In this document: in pieces, positions 36,505-45,169 of the stretch
How positions within the stretch are numbered: position 1 is the stretch's first letter
How the letters are laid out: each line of letters begins with the position of its first letter
Assembly: GCF_030684035.1 (NCBI RefSeq)
Contig: NZ_JAUXPI010000046.1
Coordinates: 1 to 49,561 of the forward strand
DNA from: Phaeovulum sp.
GTDB lineage: Bacteria; Pseudomonadota; Alphaproteobacteria; Rhodobacterales; Rhodobacteraceae
Reading direction: 5' to 3'
Length of the DNA stretch: 49,561 bases
Notes under the pieces: model-generated
The model's input: the letters and a program-made list of their open reading frames with translations, nothing else
Told to the model about the DNA's origin: nothing
Databases searched by the model: none
Translations under genes and position numbers: made by a program

Positions 36505-38169
36505 TCAGTTGGTCAGACGCAACGAGTTGATGGCCGAGGCAATGCCGGCAAAGGCGGCGTCGAGCTCGGCGGCGGTCACGCTCCAGAAATAGGCGGGTGC
36601 TGTTGCGCAGTTGCGCAGCACGGTCTGCCCGGCCGAAGGCGCATCCACCGCCAGCGAAAAGATCACCACGTTGCGGTCACGGTGCTTGGCGGCATCGCAG
36701 ACGGCCTCGAGGTTGGTATCCTTGCCGCCAAACTCGGCTTGCTCTGCCATCTGGTTGTAGAGCGTCGAGGCGTTGTTGAACGGCTTGCCGAGAAAGGTGT
36801 TCAGCGCGTATTGCAACGTGTATTTCTGGGTGTTCCACAGCGTCTGGTAGGTGATCGGGTATTTGGTGCCGGTCACCTTGTTTTCGGCATACCACTTGCC
36901 GTCGCTGAACTTGTAGTAGGGGTTTGAACGCGACGGGTCGTAGTAATACAGATAGCTGGTCGACATGTTGGTCGCCGACGAGGTCGAAATCAGCCCGCTT
37001 TCGCCCGAGCGAAATTCGGGCTTGGTCGAATAGGTCCGGGTGTTCTGCCCGTCGGTCATCAGCACCAGCACCTTCATCGTGTTCTGGTCGCCGTAGGCAT
37101 AGGGCCGCTCGGAGAGATTACCGCTGACCTGCCCGGCGGCGATCAGCCCGTCAACCACCGGCTGTGCCGCCGGGTCAAGAAGCGCCAGGCCCCATTTCGC
37201 GCCCATATCGATCGCGGTATCGCCACCCGCGGTCAGCGCGTTGATCTTGTTGGTCAGCACGCTCTGATTATTGGCGAATGGCAGAATCGCGGCCATGCTG
37301 TTTTCCGGGCAGTTCAGGATGCTGCTTCCCGAGGTTGACCAGGTGCTTGGCGTCGAAAAGCCCCACTGCCGATAGTCGAAGCTGGCACCATACATTGAGC
37401 GTTGCAGCGGCTGCGTCGGCGTGACCGCGGGTGTCGAGAAATCCGCGGCGGTGAAGAAATCGACGCAGGTGTTCTGGGTGTGGTCGCTCGAGATGTTGAA
37501 CCGGGACGCCAGACCGGTGCCAAGCACCACCTGCTGATTATAGGGCACCACGGAAATGCCAAGCCGTCCGGCTGGCGCGCCCGGGGGCTGCACATTCTGG
37601 AACATCGTATCCACGAACTGCACGGCGGCCGAGCGCAGCAGCGAAATCCGCGTGCCCTTCAGCGCCCCGTTCACATAGACCTTGTCGTTCATCGAGCCGG
37701 AAATATCGAGAACAAGCGAAATCTCGACGTTGCCGATGGATTCGATGGCGCGCGATTGCGCGTTTACCGTCATTTCGTTCAGGCCGGCGAACTGCGCCAG
37801 AAAGGTCGGGTAGGTTTCGCGCACATTGATGGCGACGGTGCGCCATTCACCGAACTGGCCCTGCTCGACAACCGGAGTCACGCTCAGCCCTTCCAGCCCC
37901 GATTTGGCGAAATAGTCGCGCGCCACGTCTGCCGGGCTGAGCGTCTGGCCAAGGTCGGCGGCGGCAAGTGCGGCGCGGTCCGCGGTGCCCTGAATCTGCA
38001 CGCGCCGATCCTCGTGGCGCATGATCTCGATCGCCACCCCGGTCACCACCAGCATGCCGACAAACAGATAAAGCGAAAGGGCGATGAGCGCGCCATCCTC
38101 TGCGTCGCGGAACCGGTGCATCACGGCGGCGGCCCGGCGGTTCAGAGCGGACAGTTTCGATCGTTCCAT
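36505..38169 (-). CDS. TadG-like protein with von Willebrand factor A domain
   Basis: The start at 38169 (MERSKLSALNRR) follows GAGGT; ATG 38181 is possible. The 554-residue protein has a TadG-type N-terminus with a membrane helix at about 28-48 (GALIALSLYLFVGMLVVTGVA) and RRVQIQGTADRAALAAA. A vWA domain has the MIDAS motif DISGS (155-159), with the matching TDGQNTRTYS later. A large insert rich in N, S and Y separates the motifs. It is anchored in the inner membrane facing the periplasm and probably binds metal for adhesion or assembly. It is first of the three-gene cassette. Confidence 0.85.
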   Translation of the reverse strand: MERSKLSALNRRAAAVMHRFRDAEDGALIALSLYLFVGMLVVTGVAIEIMRHEDRRVQIQGTADRAALAAADLGQTLSPADVARDYFAKSGLEGLSVTPVVEQGQFGEWRTVAINVRETYPTFLAQFAGLNEMTVNAQSRAIESIGNVEISLVLDISGSMNDKVYVNGALKGTRISLLRSAAVQFVDTMFQNVQPPGAPAGRLGISVVPYNQQVVLGTGLASRFNISSDHTQNTCVDFFTAADFSTPAVTPTQPLQRSMYGASFDYRQWGFSTPSTWSTSGSSILNCPENSMAAILPFANNQSVLTNKINALTAGGDTAIDMGAKWGLALLDPAAQPVVDGLIAAGQVSGNLSERPYAYGDQNTMKVLVLMTDGQNTRTYSTKPEFRSGESGLISTSSATNMSTSYLYYYDPSRSNPYYKFSDGKWYAENKVTGTKYPITYQTLWNTQKYTLQYALNTFLGKPFNNASTLYNQMAEQAEFGGKDTNLEAVCDAAKHRDRNVVIFSLAVDAPSAGQTVLRNCATAPAYFWSVTAAELDAAFAGIASAINSLRLTN

Positions 38170-38557
38170 CACACACCTCATCCACTTGCGCCGTGGCGCG
38201 CCATCCCGGTTTCTCCCGACCCGGGGCAGACTCACGGGTTTGAATTAAACTCATTCGCGCGGCAGAATTGAGGCAGAAATTGTGACCCGAGAGCGGCATT
38301 GTGCGGTATTTGCATACGGTGGCGGCGATGCTGCGGGTTTGTTTCGCGCCGCCCACGGTGCCGCCAGATTCGTGCCACAATTGGTTAACCCTTCGGTACC
38401 AGATTGCGCGCAAATCACGCCGTTTTGGGCGCTCGGCGCGGTGATTCGTTCATTTCCGTGGTGGCGGTGGCACAGCATTGCGCCTAGGCTCGCGCTGCGT
38501 GCCGGGCCGCCAGCGTTGCGGTCTATCGCCGCAGGTTGCGGAGCCATTGGAGGAACC
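38170..38557. other. Divergent promoter region without a gene
   Basis: 388 bp between the TadG-like gene (minus) and the dehydrogenase gene (plus). It contains A/T-richer stretches (around 38240-38280 and 38365-38400) suitable for promoters. It also has a near-miss to a -24/-12 element at 38468-38481 whose spacing is one base short. No gene is supported. Confidence 0.5.
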
Positions 38558-39988
38558 ATGCTGCAAAAGACCGAGCCGAGCTTTCGCGAATCCGTCGATA
38601 TCATGTTTGACCGCGCCGCGGCGGTCATGGATCTCTCGCCGGGCCTGTGCCAGAAGATCCGGGTCTGCAATTCGACCTATACGGTGCGCTTCGGTGTGCG
38701 CCTGCACGGCAAGATCGAAACCTTCACCGGCTACCGCTCGGTGCATTCCGAACATATGGAGCCGGTCAAGGGCGGCATTCGCTATTCGCTCGCGGTCAAC
38801 CAGGACGAGGTCGAGGCGCTGGCGGCGCTGATGACCTACAAATGCGCCCTTGTCGAGGCACCTTTCGGCGGTTCCAAGGGCGGGCTCTGCATCGATCCGC
38901 GCAAATATGACGAACATGATCTGGAACAGATCACCCGCCGCTTTGCCTATGAGCTTATCAAGCGCGACCTGATCAACCCGGCGCAAAACGTTCCCGCCCC
39001 CGACATGGGCACCGGCGAGCGCGAAATGGCCTGGATCGTCGATCAATACGCGCGGATGAACACCACCGACATCAACGCCCGCGCCTGCGTCACCGGCAAA
39101 CCGCTGAATTCCGGCGGCATCCAGGGCCGCATTGAGGCCACCGGGCGCGGCGTGCAATACGCGCTGCGCGAGTTCTTCCGCCACCCCGAAGACGTCGCCT
39201 CTGCGCATCTTTTCGGCTCGCTCGCGGGCAAGACCTGCGTCGTGCAGGGCCTCGGCAACGTCGGCAGCCACGCCGCGCGGTTCATTTCGGAAGAAGACGG
39301 GGTCGCCATTGTCGGCATCATCGAACGCGATGGCGGCCTGTGGAACGACAAGGGCCTGAACATTGCCGCCGTGCTCGGCTGGATGGCGGAATACGGCGGC
39401 ATCAAGGATTGCCCCGAGGGCCGCTATGTTGCCGAGGGCGCAAGCCTGCTTGAGGCGGAATGCGACATTCTCATTCCCGCCGCGATGGAAGCGGTGATCC
39501 ATCTGGGCAACGCCGAGCGCATCCGCGCGCCGCTGATCATCGAGGCCGCGAACGGCCCGATCACCGCCGGGGCCGACGAGGTCTTGCGCCACAAGGGCAC
39601 GATCATCATTCCCGACATGTATGCCAACGCCGGCGGTGTGACGGTGTCGTATTTCGAATGGGTGAAGAACCTCAGCCATATCCGCTTTGGCCGTATGCAG
39701 CGGCGCGCCGAAGAAGCGCGCACCCGCCTGCTGGTCAATGAACTCGAACGGCTTTCGGCCGACAAGGGCCTCGGCTGGACCCTCTCGCCCGGGTTCAAGG
39801 ACAAATACCAGACCGGGTCTGACGAGCTGGAACTGGTCCGCTCCGGCCTCGATGACACGATGCGCACCGCCTATCAGTCGATGCGCGAAGTCTGGCATGC
39901 CCGCCCGGAAGTGACCGACCTGCGCATGGCCGCCTATGTGGTGGCGATCGACCGGGTGGCGCAAAGCTACCGGTCCAAGGGGCTTTAG
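38558..39988 (+). CDS. Glu/Leu/Phe/Val dehydrogenase family enzyme (glutamate dehydrogenase-like)
   Basis: The start at 38558 follows GGAGGA and gives 476 residues. The substrate-domain lysines are visible: K71 (PVKGGIRYS), K95 (MTYKCA) and K107 (GGSKGG), with APDMGTGEREMAW. The Rossmann motif VQGLGNVGSHAA and the NGPITAGADEVL segment complete the family. It interconverts glutamate and 2-oxoglutarate plus ammonium with NAD(P)(H). It is cytosolic. It stands alone, with its own promoter region and a terminator after it; next comes the sarcosine oxidase operon. Confidence 0.93.
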   Translation: MLQKTEPSFRESVDIMFDRAAAVMDLSPGLCQKIRVCNSTYTVRFGVRLHGKIETFTGYRSVHSEHMEPVKGGIRYSLAVNQDEVEALAALMTYKCALVEAPFGGSKGGLCIDPRKYDEHDLEQITRRFAYELIKRDLINPAQNVPAPDMGTGEREMAWIVDQYARMNTTDINARACVTGKPLNSGGIQGRIEATGRGVQYALREFFRHPEDVASAHLFGSLAGKTCVVQGLGNVGSHAARFISEEDGVAIVGIIERDGGLWNDKGLNIAAVLGWMAEYGGIKDCPEGRYVAEGASLLEAECDILIPAAMEAVIHLGNAERIRAPLIIEAANGPITAGADEVLRHKGTIIIPDMYANAGGVTVSYFEWVKNLSHIRFGRMQRRAEEARTRLLVNELERLSADKGLGWTLSPGFKDKYQTGSDELELVRSGLDDTMRTAYQSMREVWHARPEVTDLRMAAYVVAIDRVAQSYRSKGL

Positions 39989-40027
39989 GCGCAAAACCGC
40001 ATGCGCCGGTTGCGTTTCGGTTCAAAG

Positions 40028-40064
40028 GCCCTCGCCAGCGGCGGCGGGTGTGGCGGGGGCTTTC
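40028..40064 (+). terminator. Hairpin terminator after the dehydrogenase gene
   Basis: GCCCTCGCCA (40028-40037) pairs with TGGCGGGGGC (40051-40060, one G-U pair) and is followed by TTTC. It lies 39 bp after the stop. Confidence 0.6.
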
Positions 40065-40110
40065 ATGCCCCGGCCCACCCGCCCGCCGCCAGGCGCGTTC
40101 CGGCCGGGCT

Positions 40111-40142
40111 GCGCTCCGCGCGGGGTATTTTCGCGATGAAGA
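40111..40142 (+). repeat. Post-gene repeat, copy c
   Basis: A small GCGC-TCC-GCGC hairpin (40111-40121) is followed by the core GGGGTATTTTCGCGATGAAG (40122-40141). Same order (hairpin, then GGGTATT...GAAG) and same orientation relative to the preceding gene as copies a and b. Confidence 0.6.
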
Positions 40143-40224
40143 CGCCGCATTTTGCGCGATAAAGCCGAAGCTGCCGCATTGCACTCCGCCGCGTTCCGGG
40201 GCTTGATGGCCGCCGGAGGGCGAG

Positions 40225-41475
40225 ATGCACTTTTCGGGTTTCAGGGTTCTGGCCGAGGGCTTGCGCGGCGGCAGCGGCTGGCGGCCCTTCTGGCGCAAGG
40301 CGGCACCTGCGGCGGAATATGATGCGATCGTCATCGGCGGAGGCGGCCACGGCCTTGCCACCGCCTATTACCTTGCGCGCGAACATCGGCTGGCGCGGAT
40401 TGCGGTGCTGGAAAAGGGCTGGGTCGGCTCTGGCAACATCGGTCGCAATACCACCATCGTGCGCGCCACCTACATGATCCCCGGCAATCAGGAATTCTAT
40501 TCGGCCTCGCTGAAAATGTGGGAAACGCTGGCGCAGGAGCTCAACTTCAACCTGATGTATTCGCCGCGAGGCCTCCTGATGCTGTTTCACTCCGACGGCC
40601 AGCGCGATGCCTTCGCGCGGCGCGGCAATGCGATGCTGGTGCAGGGCGACGATGCGCAACTGCTCGACCGCGAGGGCCTGCGCGCCCTGGTGCCCTATCT
40701 CGACTTTGAGCAGACCCGGTTTCCGCTGCACGGCGCGCTCCTGCACCCGCGCGGCGGCACCGTGCGCCATGATGCGGTGGCCTGGGCCTATGCGCGCGCC
40801 GCCGATGCCCGCGGCGTCGATATCATCGAGAATTGCGAGGTGACCGGCTTCGACATCACCGGCGGCAAGGTAACCGGCGTGCAGACCAGCCGCGGCGCGA
40901 TCCGTGCCGGGCGGGTGGGCATGGTGGCGGCGGGCCGTTCGGGCGAACTGGCGGCGCGCGCCGGGCTGCGCCTGCCGATCGAAAGCCACATTTTGCAGGC
41001 CTTTGTCACCGAGGGGCTGAAGCCCTTCATCCACCACGTCATTTCCTACGGCATGGGGCATTTCTACATCAGCCAGTCCGACAAGGGCGGGCTGGTGTTT
41101 GGCGGCGATATCGACTTTTACCCGTCTTACGCGCAGCGCGGCAACCTGCCGATGGCCGAGCATGTGATGGAGGCGGCGATGACCCTGATGCCCGCCATCG
41201 GCCGCGCCCGGGTGCTGCGGTCCTGGGGTGGCATCATGGACATGACCCCCGATGGCAGCCCGATCATCGACCGCACGCCCGTCGAGGGGTTGTATCTTGA
41301 TGCGGGCTGGAACTACGGCGGCTTCAAGGCCACGCCCGCATCGGGTCTTTGCATGGCGCATCTGATGGCCACCGACGCGCCGCATCCGCTTGCCCGGCGC
41401 TACCGGCTTGACCGTTTCGCCACCGGCGCGCTGATTGACGAGGAGGGCACGGGTGCCACCCATCATCTGCATTAG
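40225..41475 (+). CDS. soxB: Sarcosine oxidase beta subunit
   Basis: The 416-residue subunit of heterotetrameric sarcosine oxidase has the FAD-binding GGGGHGLATAYYLA (about 38-51), NIGRNTTIVR (71-80), and H182 in GGTVRHDAVAWAYA, the position equivalent to the histidine that carries covalent FMN in characterised enzymes. Later come SWGGIMDMTPDGSPIID and WNYGGFKATPASG. It oxidises sarcosine at the FAD. GGAGGG-type ribosome site GGAGGGCGAG precedes the ATG. It begins the soxBDAG operon. Confidence 0.96.
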   Translation: MHFSGFRVLAEGLRGGSGWRPFWRKAAPAAEYDAIVIGGGGHGLATAYYLAREHRLARIAVLEKGWVGSGNIGRNTTIVRATYMIPGNQEFYSASLKMWETLAQELNFNLMYSPRGLLMLFHSDGQRDAFARRGNAMLVQGDDAQLLDREGLRALVPYLDFEQTRFPLHGALLHPRGGTVRHDAVAWAYARAADARGVDIIENCEVTGFDITGGKVTGVQTSRGAIRAGRVGMVAAGRSGELAARAGLRLPIESHILQAFVTEGLKPFIHHVISYGMGHFYISQSDKGGLVFGGDIDFYPSYAQRGNLPMAEHVMEAAMTLMPAIGRARVLRSWGGIMDMTPDGSPIIDRTPVEGLYLDAGWNYGGFKATPASGLCMAHLMATDAPHPLARRYRLDRFATGALIDEEGTGATHHLH

Positions 41476-41484
41476 GGGCCCGCG

Positions 41485-41736
41485 ATGCGCCTGATCTGCC
41501 CGCTTTGCGGGGCCCGCGACCGGCGCGAATTCACCTGGGTCGGGGCAGCCGAGCTTCTGCCGCGCCCGGCACCGGGAGGCGATCTTGTCGCCTGGCTGCA
41601 CCTGCGCGAAAACCCCGCCGGGCCGCTTGACGAGCTTTGGCTGCACTCTGCGGGCTGCGGCGCGCTGTTGCGCGCCCGCCGCGACACCCGCAGCCACGCG
41701 ACCGCGGGTTTGGTGCTTGCAGGGGGCGCAAGATGA
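41485..41736 (+). CDS. soxD: Sarcosine oxidase delta subunit
   Basis: The small 83-residue subunit keeps the zinc ligands expected for SoxD: C5, C8 (ICPLCGARDRREF), H54 and C58 (LWLHSAGCGALLRARRDT). It is somewhat divergent in the central loop (LPRPAPGGDLVAWLHLREN) but at the right place, 9 bp after soxB and overlapping soxA by 4 bp. Confidence 0.93.
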   Translation: MRLICPLCGARDRREFTWVGAAELLPRPAPGGDLVAWLHLRENPAGPLDELWLHSAGCGALLRARRDTRSHATAGLVLAGGAR

Positions 41737-44630
41737 ACGGCATCGACCCCGGGCAACCGATCCGCTTCCACTTCGACGGACGCGCCGTGCAGGGCTTTGC
41801 CGGCGATACTGTCGCCTCGGCGCTGCTGCGCGCGGGCCAGCGACTGGTCGCCCGCTCGTTCAAATACCACCGCCCGCGCGGCGTGGTCTCGCTCGGCTCC
41901 GATGAGCCTTCGGCGCTGGTGACGCTTGGGCGCGGGGCCGCGCAGACCCCGAACCAGCGCGCCACGATGGTGGAAATCCACGAGGGGCTGGAGGTGTTCA
42001 GCCAGAACGCCTGGCCCTCGCTTGCACGCGATCTGCAGGCGGTGAACGATCTCGCAGCGCCTTTCCTAGGCGCGGGCTTTTATTACAAGACCTTCCTCTG
42101 GCCGCGCCGCGCCTGGTTCCGGCTTTATGAACCGATCATCCGCCGCGCCGCAGGTCTTGGCGCGCTCTCGGGCCTGCCCGACCGGGGGCAGGATGAAAAA
42201 GCCTTTGCCTTTTGCGACCTTCTGGTGATCGGCGCGGGGCCTGCGGGGCTGATGGCGGCGCTGACCGCGGCGCGCGCCGGGGCCGACGTGATCCTTGCCG
42301 ACGAGGGCGCGGTAATGGGCGGGCGGCTGCTTTACGAGACTGAGGATCTGGGCGGCATGCCCGCCACGGCCTGGGTGGCAGCGGCGCTGGCCGAGCTTGC
42401 CGGTTGGCCGAATGTTCGGCTGATGCCGCGCACCACGGTGACCGGGGTCTATGACCATGGCACCTTCGCGGCGCTGGAGCGCCTGCCCGCTGGCAGCCCC
42501 CAGCGACCGCGCGAATGTTTCTGGCGCATCGTCGCGACCCGTGCGGTGCTTGCCACCGGCGCGGGCGAGCGGATGATAGCGTTCCCTGGCAATGATCGCC
42601 CGGGGGTGATGCTGGCGGGCGCGGTGCGCGGCTACCTCAACCGTTTCGGCGTGCTGGCGGGCCGCCGGGTGGTGGTCTTTGCGGCCAACGACGATGCCCA
42701 TCGCACCGCCCGCGATCTGGCCGGGGCGGGGGCCGCGGTGGTGGTTGTCGATCCGCGCCCCGAGGCGGTGGCGCTGGGCGATTACCCGTTGCGGGCGGGG
42801 TCCGAAGTGGTGGCCACGCGCGGCCGCGCCGCGCTTTCCTCGGTCGCGCTGCGCGATGCCGGGGGCCGGGTGGAATGGATTGCCGCCGATTGCCTCGCGG
42901 TCTCGGGCGGCTGGAACCCGACGCTGCAGCTCGCCTGCCACCTTGGCGCGAAACCGCATTGGGATGAGGCGGTTGGCGGCTTTCTCATGGCCCCGGACGC
43001 GGTTCCCGGCATGGCCTTCGCGGGGGCGGTGGCGGGGGTGTTTTCAACCCGCGCGGCGCTTTCGGCGGGCATCCGGGCAGGGGCCGAGGCGGCGCGCGCG
43101 CTTGGCCTGGCACCGATTGACCCCGACCTGCCGGCGGCAAGCGATGCGGCCGGGGCAATGCGGCTTGTCTGGCAGGTGGCGGCCCCCGGGCGCGCCTTTG
43201 TCGATCTGGCCAATGACGTGACGGTGAAGGATCTGGTGCTTGCCGCCGCCGAAGGCATGGGCGCGCCAGAGCATGCCAAGCGCTACACCACGCAGGGCAT
43301 GGCCCCCGATCAGGGCCGTGGTTCCAACACCACCGCACTTGCGGTGCTTGCCGATGCAACCGCCAGCGCGCTTGCCGCGGGCGGCACCACCACCGCGCGC
43401 CCGCCCTTTGTGCCGGTCAGCATTTCCGCGATGGGGGCAGGCGGCGCGGGCCGCGGCTTCGCGCCGGTCCGGGTTACCCCGGCGCATGCTGCGGCGCTGG
43501 CGCGGGGGGCGGTGATGATCGAGGCAGGCCCCTGGCTGCGCGCCTCGCATTTCCTCAGGCTGGGCGAGTCCGGCTGGGCCGAATCCTGCGCCCGCGAGGT
43601 TGCCTATGTGCGCCATGCCGTTGCCGTGGCCGATGTTTCCAGCTTGTCGCGATTCGACATTCAGGGGCCTGATGCCGCCGAGTTTCTGCAACGGATTTGC
43701 ACAAATACGATAACCACGCTGAAACCCGGCCATGCCCGCTATACCCTGCTTCTGCGCGAGGATGGACAGGTGATGGAAGACGGGCCGCTGGTGCATCTGG
43801 AGCCGGGGCGGTTCTGGCTTTATACCTCGTCAGGCTCGGGCGAGGCGGTGCGGCGGCATCTGGAACTTGCCGCGCAGGGCTATTGGCCCGATCTCCGCCT
43901 GCGCATATTCGACGCCACCGAAAACTGGGCGCAGTTTGCCATCGCCGGGCCGCGCGCCCGCGAGCTTTTGGCGCAAACGCTCGACAGCCTTCCCGATCTG
44001 GCTTTCATGGGCGCGGCCCCGGTCAGCGCAGGCGGTGCCAGGGGCTGGCTGATGCGGATCTCCTATTCGGGCGAACTCGGCTATGAACTGGTGCTGCCCG
44101 CGCGCTATGGCGATGCCGCCTTCCGGGCGCTTTGCGATGCCGCCGAGGCGCTGGGCGGCGGTGCCTATGGCCTTGAAGCGATGAATGTCTTGCGCATCGA
44201 AAAGGGTTTTCTCACCCATGCCGAGATTGATGGCAGGGTCAGCGCCGAGGATCTTGGCCTTGGCCGGATGCTGCGGGCCTCGGGTGGCCATATCGGTGCC
44301 GAAATGGCCGCGCGACCTGCATTTGCCGAAGCGGGGCGCAAGCAGCTTGTCGGGCTCCGCCCGCTTGCCAAAGCCATGCCGATCGCCGCCGGCGGCCACC
44401 TCTTCGCCCAAGGTGCTGTGCTGGCCCCTGAAAATGACCTCGGCCATGTCACCTCCGCCTGCGATTCCCCAACCCTGGGCCACGCGCTTGCGCTGGCGCT
44501 GTTGCGCGACGGGCGGGGGCGGCATGGCGAAACCCTGCGGCTATGGGATGGTTTGCGCGGCACCGATCAGCTTGTCGAAGTCACGGCCCCCACCGCCTAT
44601 GACCCCGAGGGAGGCCGCGCCCGTGGCTGA
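41733..44630 (+). CDS. soxA: Sarcosine oxidase alpha subunit
   Basis: The start at 41733 overlaps the soxD stop (ATGA) and gives 965 residues, the usual size. Order of domains: an N-terminal ferredoxin-like fold (FHFDGRAVQGFAGDTVASAL, FKYHRPRGVVSLGSDEPSAL), an NAD-binding dinucleotide fold (VIGAGPAGLMAALTAARAG, first Gly 167), a second nucleotide fold near RRVVVFAANDDAH, then the C-terminal aminomethyltransferase-like (GcvT) folate domain (SLSRFDIQGPDAAEFLQRIC, ISYSGELGYELVLP, LRIEKGFLTHAEIDG). It binds NAD+ and tetrahydrofolate, which captures the formaldehyde unit. Confidence 0.97.
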   Translation: MNGIDPGQPIRFHFDGRAVQGFAGDTVASALLRAGQRLVARSFKYHRPRGVVSLGSDEPSALVTLGRGAAQTPNQRATMVEIHEGLEVFSQNAWPSLARDLQAVNDLAAPFLGAGFYYKTFLWPRRAWFRLYEPIIRRAAGLGALSGLPDRGQDEKAFAFCDLLVIGAGPAGLMAALTAARAGADVILADEGAVMGGRLLYETEDLGGMPATAWVAAALAELAGWPNVRLMPRTTVTGVYDHGTFAALERLPAGSPQRPRECFWRIVATRAVLATGAGERMIAFPGNDRPGVMLAGAVRGYLNRFGVLAGRRVVVFAANDDAHRTARDLAGAGAAVVVVDPRPEAVALGDYPLRAGSEVVATRGRAALSSVALRDAGGRVEWIAADCLAVSGGWNPTLQLACHLGAKPHWDEAVGGFLMAPDAVPGMAFAGAVAGVFSTRAALSAGIRAGAEAARALGLAPIDPDLPAASDAAGAMRLVWQVAAPGRAFVDLANDVTVKDLVLAAAEGMGAPEHAKRYTTQGMAPDQGRGSNTTALAVLADATASALAAGGTTTARPPFVPVSISAMGAGGAGRGFAPVRVTPAHAAALARGAVMIEAGPWLRASHFLRLGESGWAESCAREVAYVRHAVAVADVSSLSRFDIQGPDAAEFLQRICTNTITTLKPGHARYTLLLREDGQVMEDGPLVHLEPGRFWLYTSSGSGEAVRRHLELAAQGYWPDLRLRIFDATENWAQFAIAGPRARELLAQTLDSLPDLAFMGAAPVSAGGARGWLMRISYSGELGYELVLPARYGDAAFRALCDAAEALGGGAYGLEAMNVLRIEKGFLTHAEIDGRVSAEDLGLGRMLRASGGHIGAEMAARPAFAEAGRKQLVGLRPLAKAMPIAAGGHLFAQGAVLAPENDLGHVTSACDSPTLGHALALALLRDGRGRHGETLRLWDGLRGTDQLVEVTAPTAYDPEGGRARG

Positions 44631-45129
44631 TTTCATTGCAACCGACCCGCTTGCGGCGCTTCTGCCAACCACCCGTGGCGCGCATCAGCTTGCCGGTGCG
44701 CAGCCCGGGCGGGTCACCGCGCTTGCCCCCATTGGCCCCGCCAAGGGCCTGCCCGCGCCGGGGCGCGCCCAAACCCATGCCGGTGGTATCGTGCTCTGGG
44801 CAGGGCACGGGCTCTGGCTCGCCACCGGCACCCCGCCCCAGGCCGTTCCCCAAACCGCCCCCCAGACCGATGAAACCGACGCCTGGGTAATCGCCCGCCT
44901 CACTGGCCCGGCCCCCGATGCGGTGCTTGCCCGGTTGGTTCCGATCGACCTTCGGGCGCTCAATTTCCGCCCCGGCCACGTCGCGCGCACGCTTCTTGGC
45001 CATGTCGCGGTGCTGATCCACCGCCCCGAAGCGGCCCCCGAGGCGCTCGAAATCTGGCTGCCGCGCTCCATGGCAGCGCATGCCCTCAACGATCTTGCCA
45101 GCGCCATGCGCGGCCTCGCCGCCCGCTGA
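44623..45129 (+). CDS. soxG: Sarcosine oxidase gamma subunit
   Basis: I place the start at GTG 44623, which overlaps the soxA stop by 8 bp and follows GGGAGG; no ATG fits. The 168-residue protein (VADFIATDPLAAL...) has the SoxG features WVIARLTGPAPDAVLARLVPIDL, FRPGHVARTLLGHVAVLIHR and a final LEIWLPRSMAAHALNDLASAM. It completes the BDAG order. The folate-related genes often found nearby (glyA, purU) are not in this window. Confidence 0.88.
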   Translation: MADFIATDPLAALLPTTRGAHQLAGAQPGRVTALAPIGPAKGLPAPGRAQTHAGGIVLWAGHGLWLATGTPPQAVPQTAPQTDETDAWVIARLTGPAPDAVLARLVPIDLRALNFRPGHVARTLLGHVAVLIHRPEAAPEALEIWLPRSMAAHALNDLASAMRGLAAR

Positions 45130-45169
45130 ACCACTGGACTTGGGCCCGCCCGCGCCCAATATAGACGGC

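Noticed and set aside
38468-38481. TGGCACAGCATTGC upstream of the dehydrogenase gene, resembling a sigma-54 promoter
   Set aside because: The GG to GC distance is 11, one base short of the strict spacing, and no TGCGYG dyads lie upstream.
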